DNA of 38,381 nt, taken from Alcanivorax sp. UBA4485. GTDB lineage: Bacteria; Pseudomonadota; Gammaproteobacteria; Pseudomonadales; Alcanivoracaceae. The DNA is taken from NCBI GenBank assembly GCA_002389055.1, contig DGNT01000178.1, positions 1 through 38,381 on the forward strand, written 5' to 3'. Below are positions 1 through 7,745 of this stretch, in pieces; position 1 is the stretch's first letter, and the number at the start of each line of letters is the position of its first letter. Position numbers and translations under genes: made by a program. The notes under the pieces are model-generated. The model was not told where the DNA came from. It searched no databases and saw nothing but the letters and a program-made list of their open reading frames with translations.

Positions 1-786
1 GAAAAGCCGCGCACCACGGTGGGCTGGAAGGGTCTGATCAACGACCCTTACATGAACGACTCCTTCAAAGTGCAGGACGGCCTGCACATTGCCCGCAAGC
101 TGCTGCTGGACGTGGCCGAGCTGGGCCTGCCGGCGGCCACCGAGGCGCTCGACCCGACCACCCCGCAGTACATGCAGGACCTGATCTCCTGGTCGGCGAT
201 CGGCGCGCGCACCACCGAATCCCAGACCCACCGGGAGATGTCTTCCGGCCTGTCCGGCCCGGTGGGCTTCAAGAACGGCACCGACGGCAGCCTGGACGTG
301 GCGGTCAACGCCATGCTCAGCGTCAAGCACCCGCACCGTTTCCTGGGCATCGACCCGGACGGCCGCGTGGCGCTGACCACCACCAAGGGCAACCCCTACG
401 CCCATGTGGTGCTGCGCGGCGGCGGCGGCAAACCCAACTACGATTCGGTGTCCGTGGCCCTGGCGGAGAGCGCTCTGGAGAAAGCCGGTGTGTCCACCAA
501 CATCATGGTGGATTGCTCCCACGCCAACTCCAACAAGGACCCGAACCTGCAGCCGCTGGTGATGGAAAACATCGGCAATCAGATTCTGGAAGGCAACAAG
601 TCCATTGTCGGTCTGATGGTGGAATCCCACCTCAAGGGCGGCAGTCAGAAGCTGCCCGAGAATCTCGACGATCTGGAATACGGCGTGTCGGTGACCGACG
701 GCTGCATCGCCTGGGACACCACCGAGCAGAGCATCCGCGATCTCGCCGACAAGGTGCGCGACACCCTGCCCCGCCGGAATCAGTAG
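1..786 (+). CDS. 3-deoxy-7-phosphoheptulonate (DAHP) synthase, class I, 5' truncated
   Basis: This is the C-terminal ~261 residues of a class I (AroF/G/H-type) DAHP synthase; the N-terminal ~90 residues lie before the window. The enzyme condenses phosphoenolpyruvate and erythrose-4-phosphate in the first step of the shikimate pathway, in the cytoplasm. Family blocks seen are KPRTTVGWKGLINDP at the window edge, WSAIGARTTESQTHRE, PVGFKNGTDG, the lysine/arginine-rich substrate region followed by HVVLRGG, the metal-binding VDCSHANSNK segment, GLMVESHL, and YGVSVTDGCIAW near the end. The stop TAG at 784-786 gives a C-terminus of normal length, and a strong terminator follows. The isozyme (Phe-, Tyr- or Trp-sensitive) cannot be decided because the N-terminal allosteric region is missing. 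Confidence 0.95.
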   Translation, partial: EKPRTTVGWKGLINDPYMNDSFKVQDGLHIARKLLLDVAELGLPAATEALDPTTPQYMQDLISWSAIGARTTESQTHREMSSGLSGPVGFKNGTDGSLDVAVNAMLSVKHPHRFLGIDPDGRVALTTTKGNPYAHVVLRGGGGKPNYDSVSVALAESALEKAGVSTNIMVDCSHANSNKDPNLQPLVMENIGNQILEGNKSIVGLMVESHLKGGSQKLPENLDDLEYGVSVTDGCIAWDTTEQSIRDLADKVRDTLPRRNQ

Positions 787-817
787 CCAGCCTTTCGCTT
801 GCAAGGCAAGCTGCCAC

Positions 818-854
818 AAAAAAAGCCCCGGCCATTCGGCCGGGGCTTTTTTGT
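818..854. terminator. Rho-independent terminator, probably bidirectional
   Basis: A perfect 10-bp stem, AGCCCCGGCC / GGCCGGGGCT (824-833 with 838-847), closes an ATTC tetraloop. It is flanked by A7 on the left and T6 on the right, so it can terminate both the DAHP synthase gene from the left and the convergent repeat-lipoprotein gene from the right. Confidence 0.9.
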
Positions 855-911
855 TTTCGGGGACCGGCCCCCGCCGCGAACGGCGGGACACCGATCAAAC
901 CGTGGTTGCCG

Positions 912-3284
912 TTACGGCGCCAGACCGCCGAGCAGGTCCGGCAGGCCGGTCAGCAGTTCGGGCAGGTTCTGCCCCGCTTCCAGCAAACATTCGAACGGCA
1001 GGGTCGGGCTGAGGCCGCCGGCGCCGGCTTCCGGGCACAGCTGCCCGGTCACCGGATCAGCGGAGCCTTCACCGCCTTCACCGCCGCCCAGGCCGCCGAG
1101 CAGGTCCTGGAGCTGGCTCAGGCTACCGCCGGCTTCCATCAGGCAGTCCAGCGGCGTGGTCGGACCCACTTCGTCTTCCAGTGCCAGCGGGCAGATCTGC
1201 GCCAGGCCGTCGCTCAAACCCGGGATTTCCGGGATGCCGCCGGTGCCGCCGTCGCCACCGGGGGCGCCGGGCAGGTTGCCCAGGGCTTCGGTGAAGCAGG
1301 CCGCCGGATCAAGCTGCTCGGCGCCGGAGGCCGCCGGGCACAGCGCGTCGGTGAGCGGGTTGCTGCCGCCCAGGCCACCCAGCAGGTCGGTGAGACCGCC
1401 CAGGTTCTGGCCGGCCTCGGTGAGGCACTCCAGCGGGGTAGTCGGGCCGATTTCGCCGGCACCGGCTTCCGGGCACAGCTGCGCCAGGCCATCGCTCACA
1501 CCGGGAATTTCCGGTACGCCGCCGCCGTCGCCGCCACCGGGCAGGCCGGGCAGACCGCCGCCCAGGGCTTCGCTCAGGCACGCCGCCGGGTCCAGCTGCT
1601 CGGCCGCGGACGCGGTCGGGCATACGGCTTCGGTGAGCGGGTTGCTGCCGCCCAGGCCGCCGAGCATGTCCTGGATGTTGCCCAGGTTCTGGCCGGCTTC
1701 GGTCAGACACTCGATCGGGGTGGTCGGGCCGATTTCACCGGCACCGGCTTCCGGGCACAGCTGGCCCAGCAGCTGCTCACCGCCGGGAAGTTCCGGGGTG
1801 CCGCCGTCACCGCCAGGCAGCGGCACGCCGCCGGGCAGACCTTCCAGGGCTTCCATGAAGCAGGCCGCCGGATCCAGACCTTCCTCGGACGTCACCGGGC
1901 ACAGGGCGTCGGTCAGCGGGTTGCCGCCTTCCAGACCACCGTCGGCGAGACCGCCGAGCAGACCTTCGAGGTCGCCGAAGCCGCCGCCCAGTTCCAGCAG
2001 GCAGTCGAACGGCGTGGTGGGGCCGATTTCCTCGCCCGCGGCCACCGGACAGATTTGCTCCAGAGCCATGCCGGCGCCGGGAATCTGCGGGGAGCCACCA
2101 CCCGGTGCGGAGGGCAGCTGACCGGCCGCTTCGGTGAAGCAGGCCGCCGGGTCAAAGCTTTCCGCCGTGGCGGCGGTAGGGCACAGGGCTTCGGTGAGCG
2201 GGTTGCTGCCGCCGAGGCCGCCGAGCAGGTCTTCGAAACCGCCGAAGCTGCCGCCGGCTTCCGCCAGACAGTCGATCGGGGTGGTCGGGCCGACTTCGGC
2301 TTCCAGGGTCTCCGGGCAGATGCCGGACAGCGCGTCGGTCAGCTGATCCAGACCGGGAACGTCCGGCGTACCGCCGTCGCCACCGTCACCGCCGCCGGGC
2401 AGACCGGGCAGATCACCCAGACCGGGCAGGCCGGGCATGCCGCCACCGCTCACGGCTTCCTCGAAACACACCACCGGATCCACGCGCCCGGTGCCGGCTT
2501 CCAGCGGACAAACGGCGTCGGTGAGCGGGTTCGGGTTGGTGATCATGTCGACAATGGTGATGTAGACACGGCTGGCTTCGTTGAGACAGTTCAGCGGGGT
2601 CTCCGGGCCGACACCGGCACCGGCGCTTTCCGGGCAGAACTGGTTCAGGAACTGGTCGGCACCGGGCACGCTGCCGCCGCCGTCACCGCCACCGGGCAGG
2701 CCGGGCAGACCGCCATTGGCGCCGCCGGTCACTTCCGCGAAACAGGTGGCCGGGTCAAAGGACGGCTCGGTGGCCGCCACCGGGCACAGCTGCTCGGTGA
2801 TCGGGTTGCTGCCGCCGATCAGCTCCTGCAGGCCGTCCAGGTTGGTGGCCGATTCCTGCAGACAGGCGATCGGGAACGACAGCGGGCCGTCGGTCAGGAA
2901 GCCGGCCGGATCGTCGAAGCCTTCGGTGAAGGCCGCCGGATCGAAGGCGCCTTCCAGATCGAACGAGGACGCCGCGGTGGGACAGAACTGAGCGACCACG
3001 TCGGTGGGATCCGGCGCGCCGCCTTCGGATTCTTCGCTTTCCTCGACGCAAAGAACCGGATCAAGCGGCGTGCCGGCGGCCCCTTCCGAGGTCTCCGGGC
3101 AGAATTCTTCGGTAAAGGCGTTGGACTCGTCCACGACCGCCGCCATTTCTTCCGGCAGGTCACGGGTTGAGGGCGTCGGCGAATTGCCGGAGACGTCACC
3201 GCCCCCGCTGCTTCCGCCGCCGCAGGCGGTCAGCAGCAGCGCGAGCACGCCACCACCGATGAGATGTTTGATGTTGGTATCCAA
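912..3284 (-). CDS. Cys-paired tandem-repeat lipoprotein of unknown function
   Basis: I do not recognise a named family. The 790-residue product begins with a short basic N-terminus and a hydrophobic stretch ending in LLLTAC-GGG, a lipobox with Cys21 as the likely lipidated residue, followed by a Gly/Ser linker. The rest is a tandem array of about six ~93-residue units. Each unit has two copies of a CP...C pattern: NPLT(D/E)A(L/V)CP then DPAACF.EAL, and LCPEAGAGEIGPTTP then ECL.EAG. Gly-Gly-Asp-rich linkers (PGGGDGG) of variable length separate them. Cysteines occur in regular pairs, which suggests disulfides in the periplasm or outside the cell. The sequence is acidic, with few basic residues. 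The start is TTG at 3284, preceded by GGGAGGGG six to ten bases upstream. The gene stands alone, convergent with the DAHP synthase gene. An outer-membrane or surface role is inference from the lipobox and repeats. Confidence 0.85.
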   Translation of the reverse strand: MDTNIKHLIGGGVLALLLTACGGGSSGGGDVSGNSPTPSTRDLPEEMAAVVDESNAFTEEFCPETSEGAAGTPLDPVLCVEESEESEGGAPDPTDVVAQFCPTAASSFDLEGAFDPAAFTEGFDDPAGFLTDGPLSFPIACLQESATNLDGLQELIGGSNPITEQLCPVAATEPSFDPATCFAEVTGGANGGLPGLPGGGDGGGSVPGADQFLNQFCPESAGAGVGPETPLNCLNEASRVYITIVDMITNPNPLTDAVCPLEAGTGRVDPVVCFEEAVSGGGMPGLPGLGDLPGLPGGGDGGDGGTPDVPGLDQLTDALSGICPETLEAEVGPTTPIDCLAEAGGSFGGFEDLLGGLGGSNPLTEALCPTAATAESFDPAACFTEAAGQLPSAPGGGSPQIPGAGMALEQICPVAAGEEIGPTTPFDCLLELGGGFGDLEGLLGGLADGGLEGGNPLTDALCPVTSEEGLDPAACFMEALEGLPGGVPLPGGDGGTPELPGGEQLLGQLCPEAGAGEIGPTTPIECLTEAGQNLGNIQDMLGGLGGSNPLTEAVCPTASAAEQLDPAACLSEALGGGLPGLPGGGDGGGVPEIPGVSDGLAQLCPEAGAGEIGPTTPLECLTEAGQNLGGLTDLLGGLGGSNPLTDALCPAASGAEQLDPAACFTEALGNLPGAPGGDGGTGGIPEIPGLSDGLAQICPLALEDEVGPTTPLDCLMEAGGSLSQLQDLLGGLGGGEGGEGSADPVTGQLCPEAGAGGLSPTLPFECLLEAGQNLPELLTGLPDLLGGLAP
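1351..2805 (-). repeat. ~280-bp coding tandem repeats
   Basis: The block encoding (S/G)NPLT recurs on the plus-strand text as GTGAGCGGGTTGCTGCCGCC or a close variant at 1351, 1633, 1912, 2194, 2521 and 2797. Spacings are 282, 279, 282, 327 and 276 bp, all multiples of three, so units were gained or lost in frame. The 327-bp spacing carries an expanded Gly-Leu-Pro/Gly-Asp linker. Copies near 1351 and 1633 are most alike; those near 2521 and 2797 have diverged more. Confidence 0.8.
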
Positions 3285-3501
3285 GGTTTACCCCTCCCTT
3301 TTTACTTCTTAGTCGCTAGGCCCCCGAAATGGAGACTGACTTTGCGACTATGGAAGGGGTGTGCAAAGCGATGTAGATGCACGCCGTTGCGGGTATGTAA
3401 TAAAGCGTAGCGGTGGTAATCGAACGGTTATCCGGCACGACTCCCGGAAACCTTTGTTTACCGGAGAAGCGCCCGAGGGTACGGCCGTGCCAGCACCGCG
3501 G

Positions 3502-4359
3502 CTAGCGTGGCGCCGGCACCATGGTGTCCAGCACGCGAAGGAAGGTGGCGGGTTCCGGGCGCACCCGGTAATTGTCGGCCAGGTCCACGTAGCAGATCTC
3601 GCCACGGGCGTCGGTGATCAACACCGTGGGCAGCACCGTGTCCGAGGGGTAGCCGAACAGCTCCAGGCCCAGGGGCGTGCCCCCGGGGTCGAGGATGCGC
3701 AGTTGCCGGGCGGCGTCCAGTTGCGGGTCCACCCACCACTCCATCGGCACGCCCAGGCGCGCGGCGAGCCGCCCGGTGCGGGCGCCGGGCTGAGCGCTGA
3801 CCAGGATAATGCGGGCACCGCGCCGTTCCAGTTGCGGGCGACGCCGGGCCAGCTCGCGCACCTGGGCCATGCACACCGGGCACCAGTTGCCACGGAAAAA
3901 CAGCATCACCGCCGGCGCCCCGTGCAGCGAGGTGGTGGACACCGGCCGCCCCTCCAGATCCCGGAACGCCAGCGGCGGCAGCAACTGGCCGGGCCGCGGG
4001 CCGTCGGCGGCGTCGCGCTGCAGGGGGCTGTACCAGAACAGGTAGGCGCAAAGGCCGAGCAGACCCAGCCCGGTGTACAACCAGGCCAGCCAGCGGGGAT
4101 CGCCGAGCGACAAGGTGCCCAGCAGGGTCACCGCCGCGCCGAGCCAGGCGCACAGGGTGGCCAGCGGCAAATGCGGGCTGGTGCGCGCCGGCCCCAGGCT
4201 GACCAGCCAGCCCAGCAACACCAGAATCGGCACGTTGACCAGCAACGGGCCGGCCCACAGCCAATGCCGGTCCTGCCAGCCCAGCCAAAGGGCATGGGCA
4301 CAGATAAACAACGAGGCGAATGGGTACAACGAAATGAACAACGCTTTGACGCGCGCCAT
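3502..4359 (-). CDS. Membrane-anchored peroxiredoxin-like (AhpC/TSA) thioredoxin-fold protein
   Basis: This 285-residue protein has two parts. Residues ~1-110 hold four hydrophobic segments, predicted to span the inner membrane. Residues ~125-285 form an AhpC/TSA-type thioredoxin fold: a GQLLPPLAFRDLEGRPVS lead-in, then VMLFFRGNWCPVCMAQVREL with a WCPVC redox motif, and a later cis-Pro-like LPTVLITDARGEICYVD block. The CxxC pair points to a thiol-disulfide or peroxide-reducing activity. Which side of the membrane the domain faces cannot be read from sequence alone. The start ATG at 4359 precedes a basic MARVK. The gene is divergent from the K+ channel gene, with a ~126-bp AT-richer gap between them. 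The natural substrate is unknown. Confidence 0.85.
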   Translation of the reverse strand: MARVKALFISLYPFASLFICAHALWLGWQDRHWLWAGPLLVNVPILVLLGWLVSLGPARTSPHLPLATLCAWLGAAVTLLGTLSLGDPRWLAWLYTGLGLLGLCAYLFWYSPLQRDAADGPRPGQLLPPLAFRDLEGRPVSTTSLHGAPAVMLFFRGNWCPVCMAQVRELARRRPQLERRGARIILVSAQPGARTGRLAARLGVPMEWWVDPQLDAARQLRILDPGGTPLGLELFGYPSDTVLPTVLITDARGEICYVDLADNYRVRPEPATFLRVLDTMVPAPR

Positions 4360-4485
4360 GATCCCCCCTCAAGCGGTGCGGTACAGCAGACGGCTTTTTA
4401 TTCGTATATAAAACAGAGACTAAGTGGTCAACGGACGATGGACAAGACAGAATAGCGTTCTCGCAATGTCCCGGCCCGAGGTTCC

Positions 4486-5325
4486 ATGAGTTCGGATTCC
4501 GTTTCCCTGCGCGATCGCTGGCGCCACATCATTTTCGGCACCGATACGCCGGCAGGGCAATATTTTGATCAGCTGCTGATCGTCGCCATTCTCGCCAGCG
4601 TCGCGGCGGTGATGCTCGACAGCGTGCAGTCCATCCATCAGCAATACGGCACCTGGCTGTACGGCGCGGAATGGTTCTTTACGCTGCTGTTCACCTTTGA
4701 GTACATGATCCGCCTGTGGGTCAGCGACCGGCCGCTGCGTTACGTGCGCAGCTTTTTCGGGGTGGTGGACCTGCTGTCGATCATTCCCACCTACCTGAGC
4801 CTGTTTCTGCCGGGCGCCAACTACCTGCTCACCATCCGCGCGCTGCGCGTATTGCGGGTGTTCCGGGTGCTCAAGCTGGCCCACCTGATGACCGAGGCCA
4901 ACGAGCTCGGCGCCACCCTGGTGCGCACCCGCCGCAAGATCGGCATCTTCATGTTCTCGGTGGTGATCGTGATCATCATCTTCGGCAGCCTGATGTATCT
5001 GGTGGAGGGGCCGGCCAACGGTTTCACCAGCATTCCACGCAGCATCTACTGGGCCATCGTCACCATCACCACGGTGGGCTACGGCGATATTTCACCGCAA
5101 ACCTCGCTGGGCCAGGCGGTGGCGTCCATGGCGATGATCACCGGTTACGCCATCATCGCCGTGCCCACCGGCATCGTCACCGCGGAAATGTCCAAGGCGA
5201 GCATGGCCCGGCGCTACGAGCGCGAGTGCCCCAACTGCCACCGCCATGACCATGATCCGGACGCCCGCTTCTGCAAGCAGTGCGGCACCGGCCTGCCCAA
5301 GCCCGGGCAGGAAGGCGCGGGCTAG
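4486..5325 (+). CDS. Voltage-gated potassium channel (ion transporter family) with C-terminal zinc ribbon
   Basis: This is a six-TM Kv-type channel subunit of 279 residues, expected to form an inner-membrane tetramer conducting K+. An S4-like voltage sensor with Arg/Lys at every third position, RALRVLRVFRVLKL, sits near residues 118-131. The selectivity filter TVGYGD occupies residues 196-201, followed by S6 ending in the PTGIVTAEM segment. After S6 comes a short cytoplasmic tail with two CxxC pairs (Cys248/251 and Cys263/266, CPNC...CKQC), a probable zinc-ribbon knuckle. Its stop overlaps the stop of the convergent DUF1285 gene by four bases. Gating ligand and physiological role are unknown. 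Confidence 0.92.
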   Translation: MSSDSVSLRDRWRHIIFGTDTPAGQYFDQLLIVAILASVAAVMLDSVQSIHQQYGTWLYGAEWFFTLLFTFEYMIRLWVSDRPLRYVRSFFGVVDLLSIIPTYLSLFLPGANYLLTIRALRVLRVFRVLKLAHLMTEANELGATLVRTRRKIGIFMFSVVIVIIIFGSLMYLVEGPANGFTSIPRSIYWAIVTITTVGYGDISPQTSLGQAVASMAMITGYAIIAVPTGIVTAEMSKASMARRYERECPNCHRHDHDPDARFCKQCGTGLPKPGQEGAG

Positions 5326-5882
5326 AGCGCGCCGAGCTCGAAGGTTTCGCCGTCGGAATCCACCACCAGACGGGCGCCGCCGCCCTGCTCTTCGCGGCGC
5401 GCCCAGTCCACCAGCTGGTAGAAAATATTGCGTGAGATGAGCGCTTCCAGGTTGTCGCGCACATGCACGTAGGGCGCCGGCTCGCCGCTGTCGGCGTCGG
5501 TCTCCACCCGTAATGGATGGCGCGCGCCCGCCACCACATGGGTCCCCACATTGGTGGTGAACACCAGCTTCTCGCGGTCGCCGTCGGTGACGCGCTCCAC
5601 GTCGGTGGCGACAAAGGGGGCGTCATCCACCTTGATGCGCAGCTTTTCCACCGGCGTGACCAGAAAATAATCGTCGCCTTCGCGCAGCAGAATGGTGGAG
5701 AACAGCTTGACCATGCGCTCGCGCTGAATCGGCGATTCCTGGTAATACCAGGTGCCGTCGCGGGCGATGCGCATATCGATATCGTCCTGGCGTTCCGGCT
5801 GCCATTTGTGTACCGGGGGCAGCCCCTGTTCGTCCTGGTCGGCTTTTTCCAGCAGCGCCAGTAATTCCTCGGCTTTGCTCAT
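5322..5882 (-). CDS. DUF1285 domain-containing protein
   Basis: This 186-residue soluble protein matches the DUF1285 family, known from proteobacteria and of unclear function. Recognisable parts are PPVHKWQPERQDDIDMRIARDGTWYY, SPIQRERMVKLFSTIL, a YFLVTPVEKLRIKVDDAPFVA block, and FTTNVGTHVVAG near the middle, with a conserved IFYQLVDWA at the end. The start ATG at 5882 has AAGGAA five bases upstream. That ribosome-binding site overlaps the TAA of the tetR-like gene (9-base gap), so the two are surely one operon with tetR first. The cytoplasmic location is inferred from the lack of a signal peptide. Confidence 0.92.
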   Translation of the reverse strand: MSKAEELLALLEKADQDEQGLPPVHKWQPERQDDIDMRIARDGTWYYQESPIQRERMVKLFSTILLREGDDYFLVTPVEKLRIKVDDAPFVATDVERVTDGDREKLVFTTNVGTHVVAGARHPLRVETDADSGEPAPYVHVRDNLEALISRNIFYQLVDWARREEQGGGARLVVDSDGETFELGAL

Positions 5883-5891
5883 CGAAATTCC

Positions 5892-6524
5892 TTATTTGCC
5901 GCGCTGGCCTTTGTTGCCCATGCGGATGCCGATCTCGATCAGGAAATCGAGAAAGTCGTCCTTGTCCTCGATCAGGCGCTGATAGAACGGCGACTGCATC
6001 AACGCAACGGCGCCGTGCGCCAGAGCCCAGGCGGAGCAGATATGATAGATAGCGGGCACCGGCTCCAGGGAACCTTCCTGGATGCGGGCCTCGACGATGT
6101 GGTTGAGCTTCTCGAAATTGGCTTCGCGGATGCGGTGCAGTTTGTCCACCAGCTCGGGCACGGCGTGATCCTTGATCACTTTGTTTTCCAGCCGGTCGAA
6201 CAACTGGTAGCGGGCCGGATCGCTGATCCGGAAGCGGAAGTATTCCCGCGCCAGGGTTTCCTTGTCGTCGGATTCGGAAATGTCCTGGAACAGCGACGCC
6301 AGATCCTCCTCGTAACGAAGCATCAACAGCAGGTAGATCTGGTTCTTGGTCTCGAAGTGCTTGTAGATGGTGCCCTTGCCAATGCCCACCCGGTCGGCGA
6401 TGTTCTCCACCGTGACGCGGTCCTCGCCCTGCTCCAGAAACAGAATCAGTGCGGCGTCCAGAATTTCCTGCTCGCGCTGCCGGAATTCCTGCGCCTTACG
6501 CGTGGCTTTTTCCAAGTCACCCAT
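5892..6524 (-). CDS. TetR/AcrR family transcriptional regulator
   Basis: The 210-residue product has the TetR N-terminal DNA-binding domain: EQEILDAALILFLEQGEDRVTVENIADRVGIGKGTIYKHFETKNQIY at residues ~18-64, with the recognition helix IGKGTIYKHF. The C-terminal helical ligand domain is not informative about the inducer. The ATG at 6524 is preceded by GAGGAGG with a five-base spacer. It is the first gene of a two-gene operon with DUF1285 and is divergent from the class V aminotransferase gene, with ~100 bp between them. That gap is a plausible site for autoregulation and control of the neighbour; no operator palindrome was assigned with confidence. Confidence 0.93.
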   Translation of the reverse strand: MGDLEKATRKAQEFRQREQEILDAALILFLEQGEDRVTVENIADRVGIGKGTIYKHFETKNQIYLLLMLRYEEDLASLFQDISESDDKETLAREYFRFRISDPARYQLFDRLENKVIKDHAVPELVDKLHRIREANFEKLNHIVEARIQEGSLEPVPAIYHICSAWALAHGAVALMQSPFYQRLIEDKDDFLDFLIEIGIRMGNKGQRGK

Positions 6525-6626
6525 CTATACCTCCTCGTTTATGGGCTAGATTACCATAACCACGCCCTCTGCACGTTACCTCCAGGGCGGTTACAATCAA
6601 GTGAGTTTTGTGGAGGAGCACTGGCA

Positions 6627-7736
6627 ATGGTCGACCTGAAAGCGGAATTCCCGTTGCACCACGACGTGCTGTATCTCAACCACGCCGCCGTGGCCCCCTG
6701 GCCCCGCCGCACCCGCGACGCGGTGGTCGCCTTCGCCGACCAGAATATCCAGGTGGGCGCCCGGGACTACCCGCAATGGGCGCGCGTGGAGCAACGTCTG
6801 CGCGACCGTCTCGGTTGGTTGATCAACGTCGAGCCGGCGGACGTGGCGCTGCTCAAGAACACCTCCGAAGGGCTGTCGGTGATCGCCCAGGGGCTCGATT
6901 GGCGGGCCGGCGACCAGGTGGTGATCAGCGATCAGGAGTTCCCGTCCAACCGGATTCCCTGGCAGGCCCTGGCCGACCAGGGCGTCGAGGTGGTGGAAGT
7001 GGACGTGAGCGGCCCGGACGCCGAGCAGCGGGTGATCGACGCGATCGGCGAACGCACCCGTCTGGTATCGCTGTCCTCGGTGCAGTACGGCAGCGGTATC
7101 CGCCTGAACCTGGCGCCGATCGGCCGCGCCTGCCGGGACAGCGGCGTGCTGTTCTGCGTGGACGCGATCCAGAGCCTGGGCGCGGTGCGTTTCGACAGCG
7201 GCGAGGTGTACGCGGATTTCGTGGTTGCCGACGGCCATAAATGGATGCTCGGCCCGGAGGGCCTGGCGCTGTTCTACTGCCGGCCGGCGGTGCGCGAGCG
7301 CCTGCGGTTGCGGCAATTCGGCTGGCATATGATCGCCAACGCCGGCGACTACAGCCAGACCGGCTGGCGGGTGGCCGAGGACGCGCGCCGCTTTGAATGC
7401 GGCAGCCCGAACATGCTCGGCGCCCACGCCCTGGACGCCTCCCTCTCTCTGTTTCAGGAACTGGGCATGGACACCGTGGCCCGGGCCCTGGCGGAGCGAA
7501 TCGGCTATCTGGACAGCGCCCTGCGCGACCGCGGCGCCGAGGTGCTCAGCCCGGCGCAAACGGAGCGGCGCGCCGGCATCGTCACCTTCCGGCTGATGGA
7601 CGAGGCCCCCGCGGACACCCGGGCGCGGCTGCAGGCCGGCGGCGTGGTGTGCGCGGAACGGGGCGGCGGCGTGCGTTTCTCGCCGCACTTCTATACTGAC
7701 TATTCGGTCATGGATCGCGCGGTGGCGCTACTGTAG
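6627..7736 (+). CDS. Class V aminotransferase (cysteine desulfurase/isopenicillin-N epimerase-like)
   Basis: This is a 369-residue PLP-dependent fold-type I enzyme. LYLNHAAVAPWP near the N-terminus, LLKNTSEGLSVIAQGL, the VFSVDAIQSLG-like stretch (FCVDAIQSLGAVRFD) and VVADGHKWMLGPEGLALFY with Lys205 as the PLP Schiff-base lysine are all present. FECGSPNMLG lies near residue 255. The start was set at ATG 6627 because GGAGGA lies nine bases before it and the protein then begins like the family; the reading frame stays open far upstream but antisense to tetR. No active-site Cys loop typical of CsdA/SufS desulfurases is obvious, so substrate is unassigned. It probably forms a pair with the next gene (9-base gap). 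Confidence 0.9.
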   Translation: MVDLKAEFPLHHDVLYLNHAAVAPWPRRTRDAVVAFADQNIQVGARDYPQWARVEQRLRDRLGWLINVEPADVALLKNTSEGLSVIAQGLDWRAGDQVVISDQEFPSNRIPWQALADQGVEVVEVDVSGPDAEQRVIDAIGERTRLVSLSSVQYGSGIRLNLAPIGRACRDSGVLFCVDAIQSLGAVRFDSGEVYADFVVADGHKWMLGPEGLALFYCRPAVRERLRLRQFGWHMIANAGDYSQTGWRVAEDARRFECGSPNMLGAHALDASLSLFQELGMDTVARALAERIGYLDSALRDRGAEVLSPAQTERRAGIVTFRLMDEAPADTRARLQAGGVVCAERGGGVRFSPHFYTDYSVMDRAVALL

Positions 7737-7745
7737 GATCACGTC

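Noticed and set aside
513..3170. Plus-strand 885-codon open frame and others (799-2121) across the repeat gene
   Set aside because: They are antisense shadows of the GC-rich repeat lipoprotein; composition is Arg/Gln/Ala-rich without domains, and only the minus frame has a lipobox and regular repeats.
6015..6626. Upstream extension of the class V aminotransferase frame
   Set aside because: It lies antisense to tetR and its promoter; the ATG at 6627 has a good ribosome-binding site and matches the family N-terminus.
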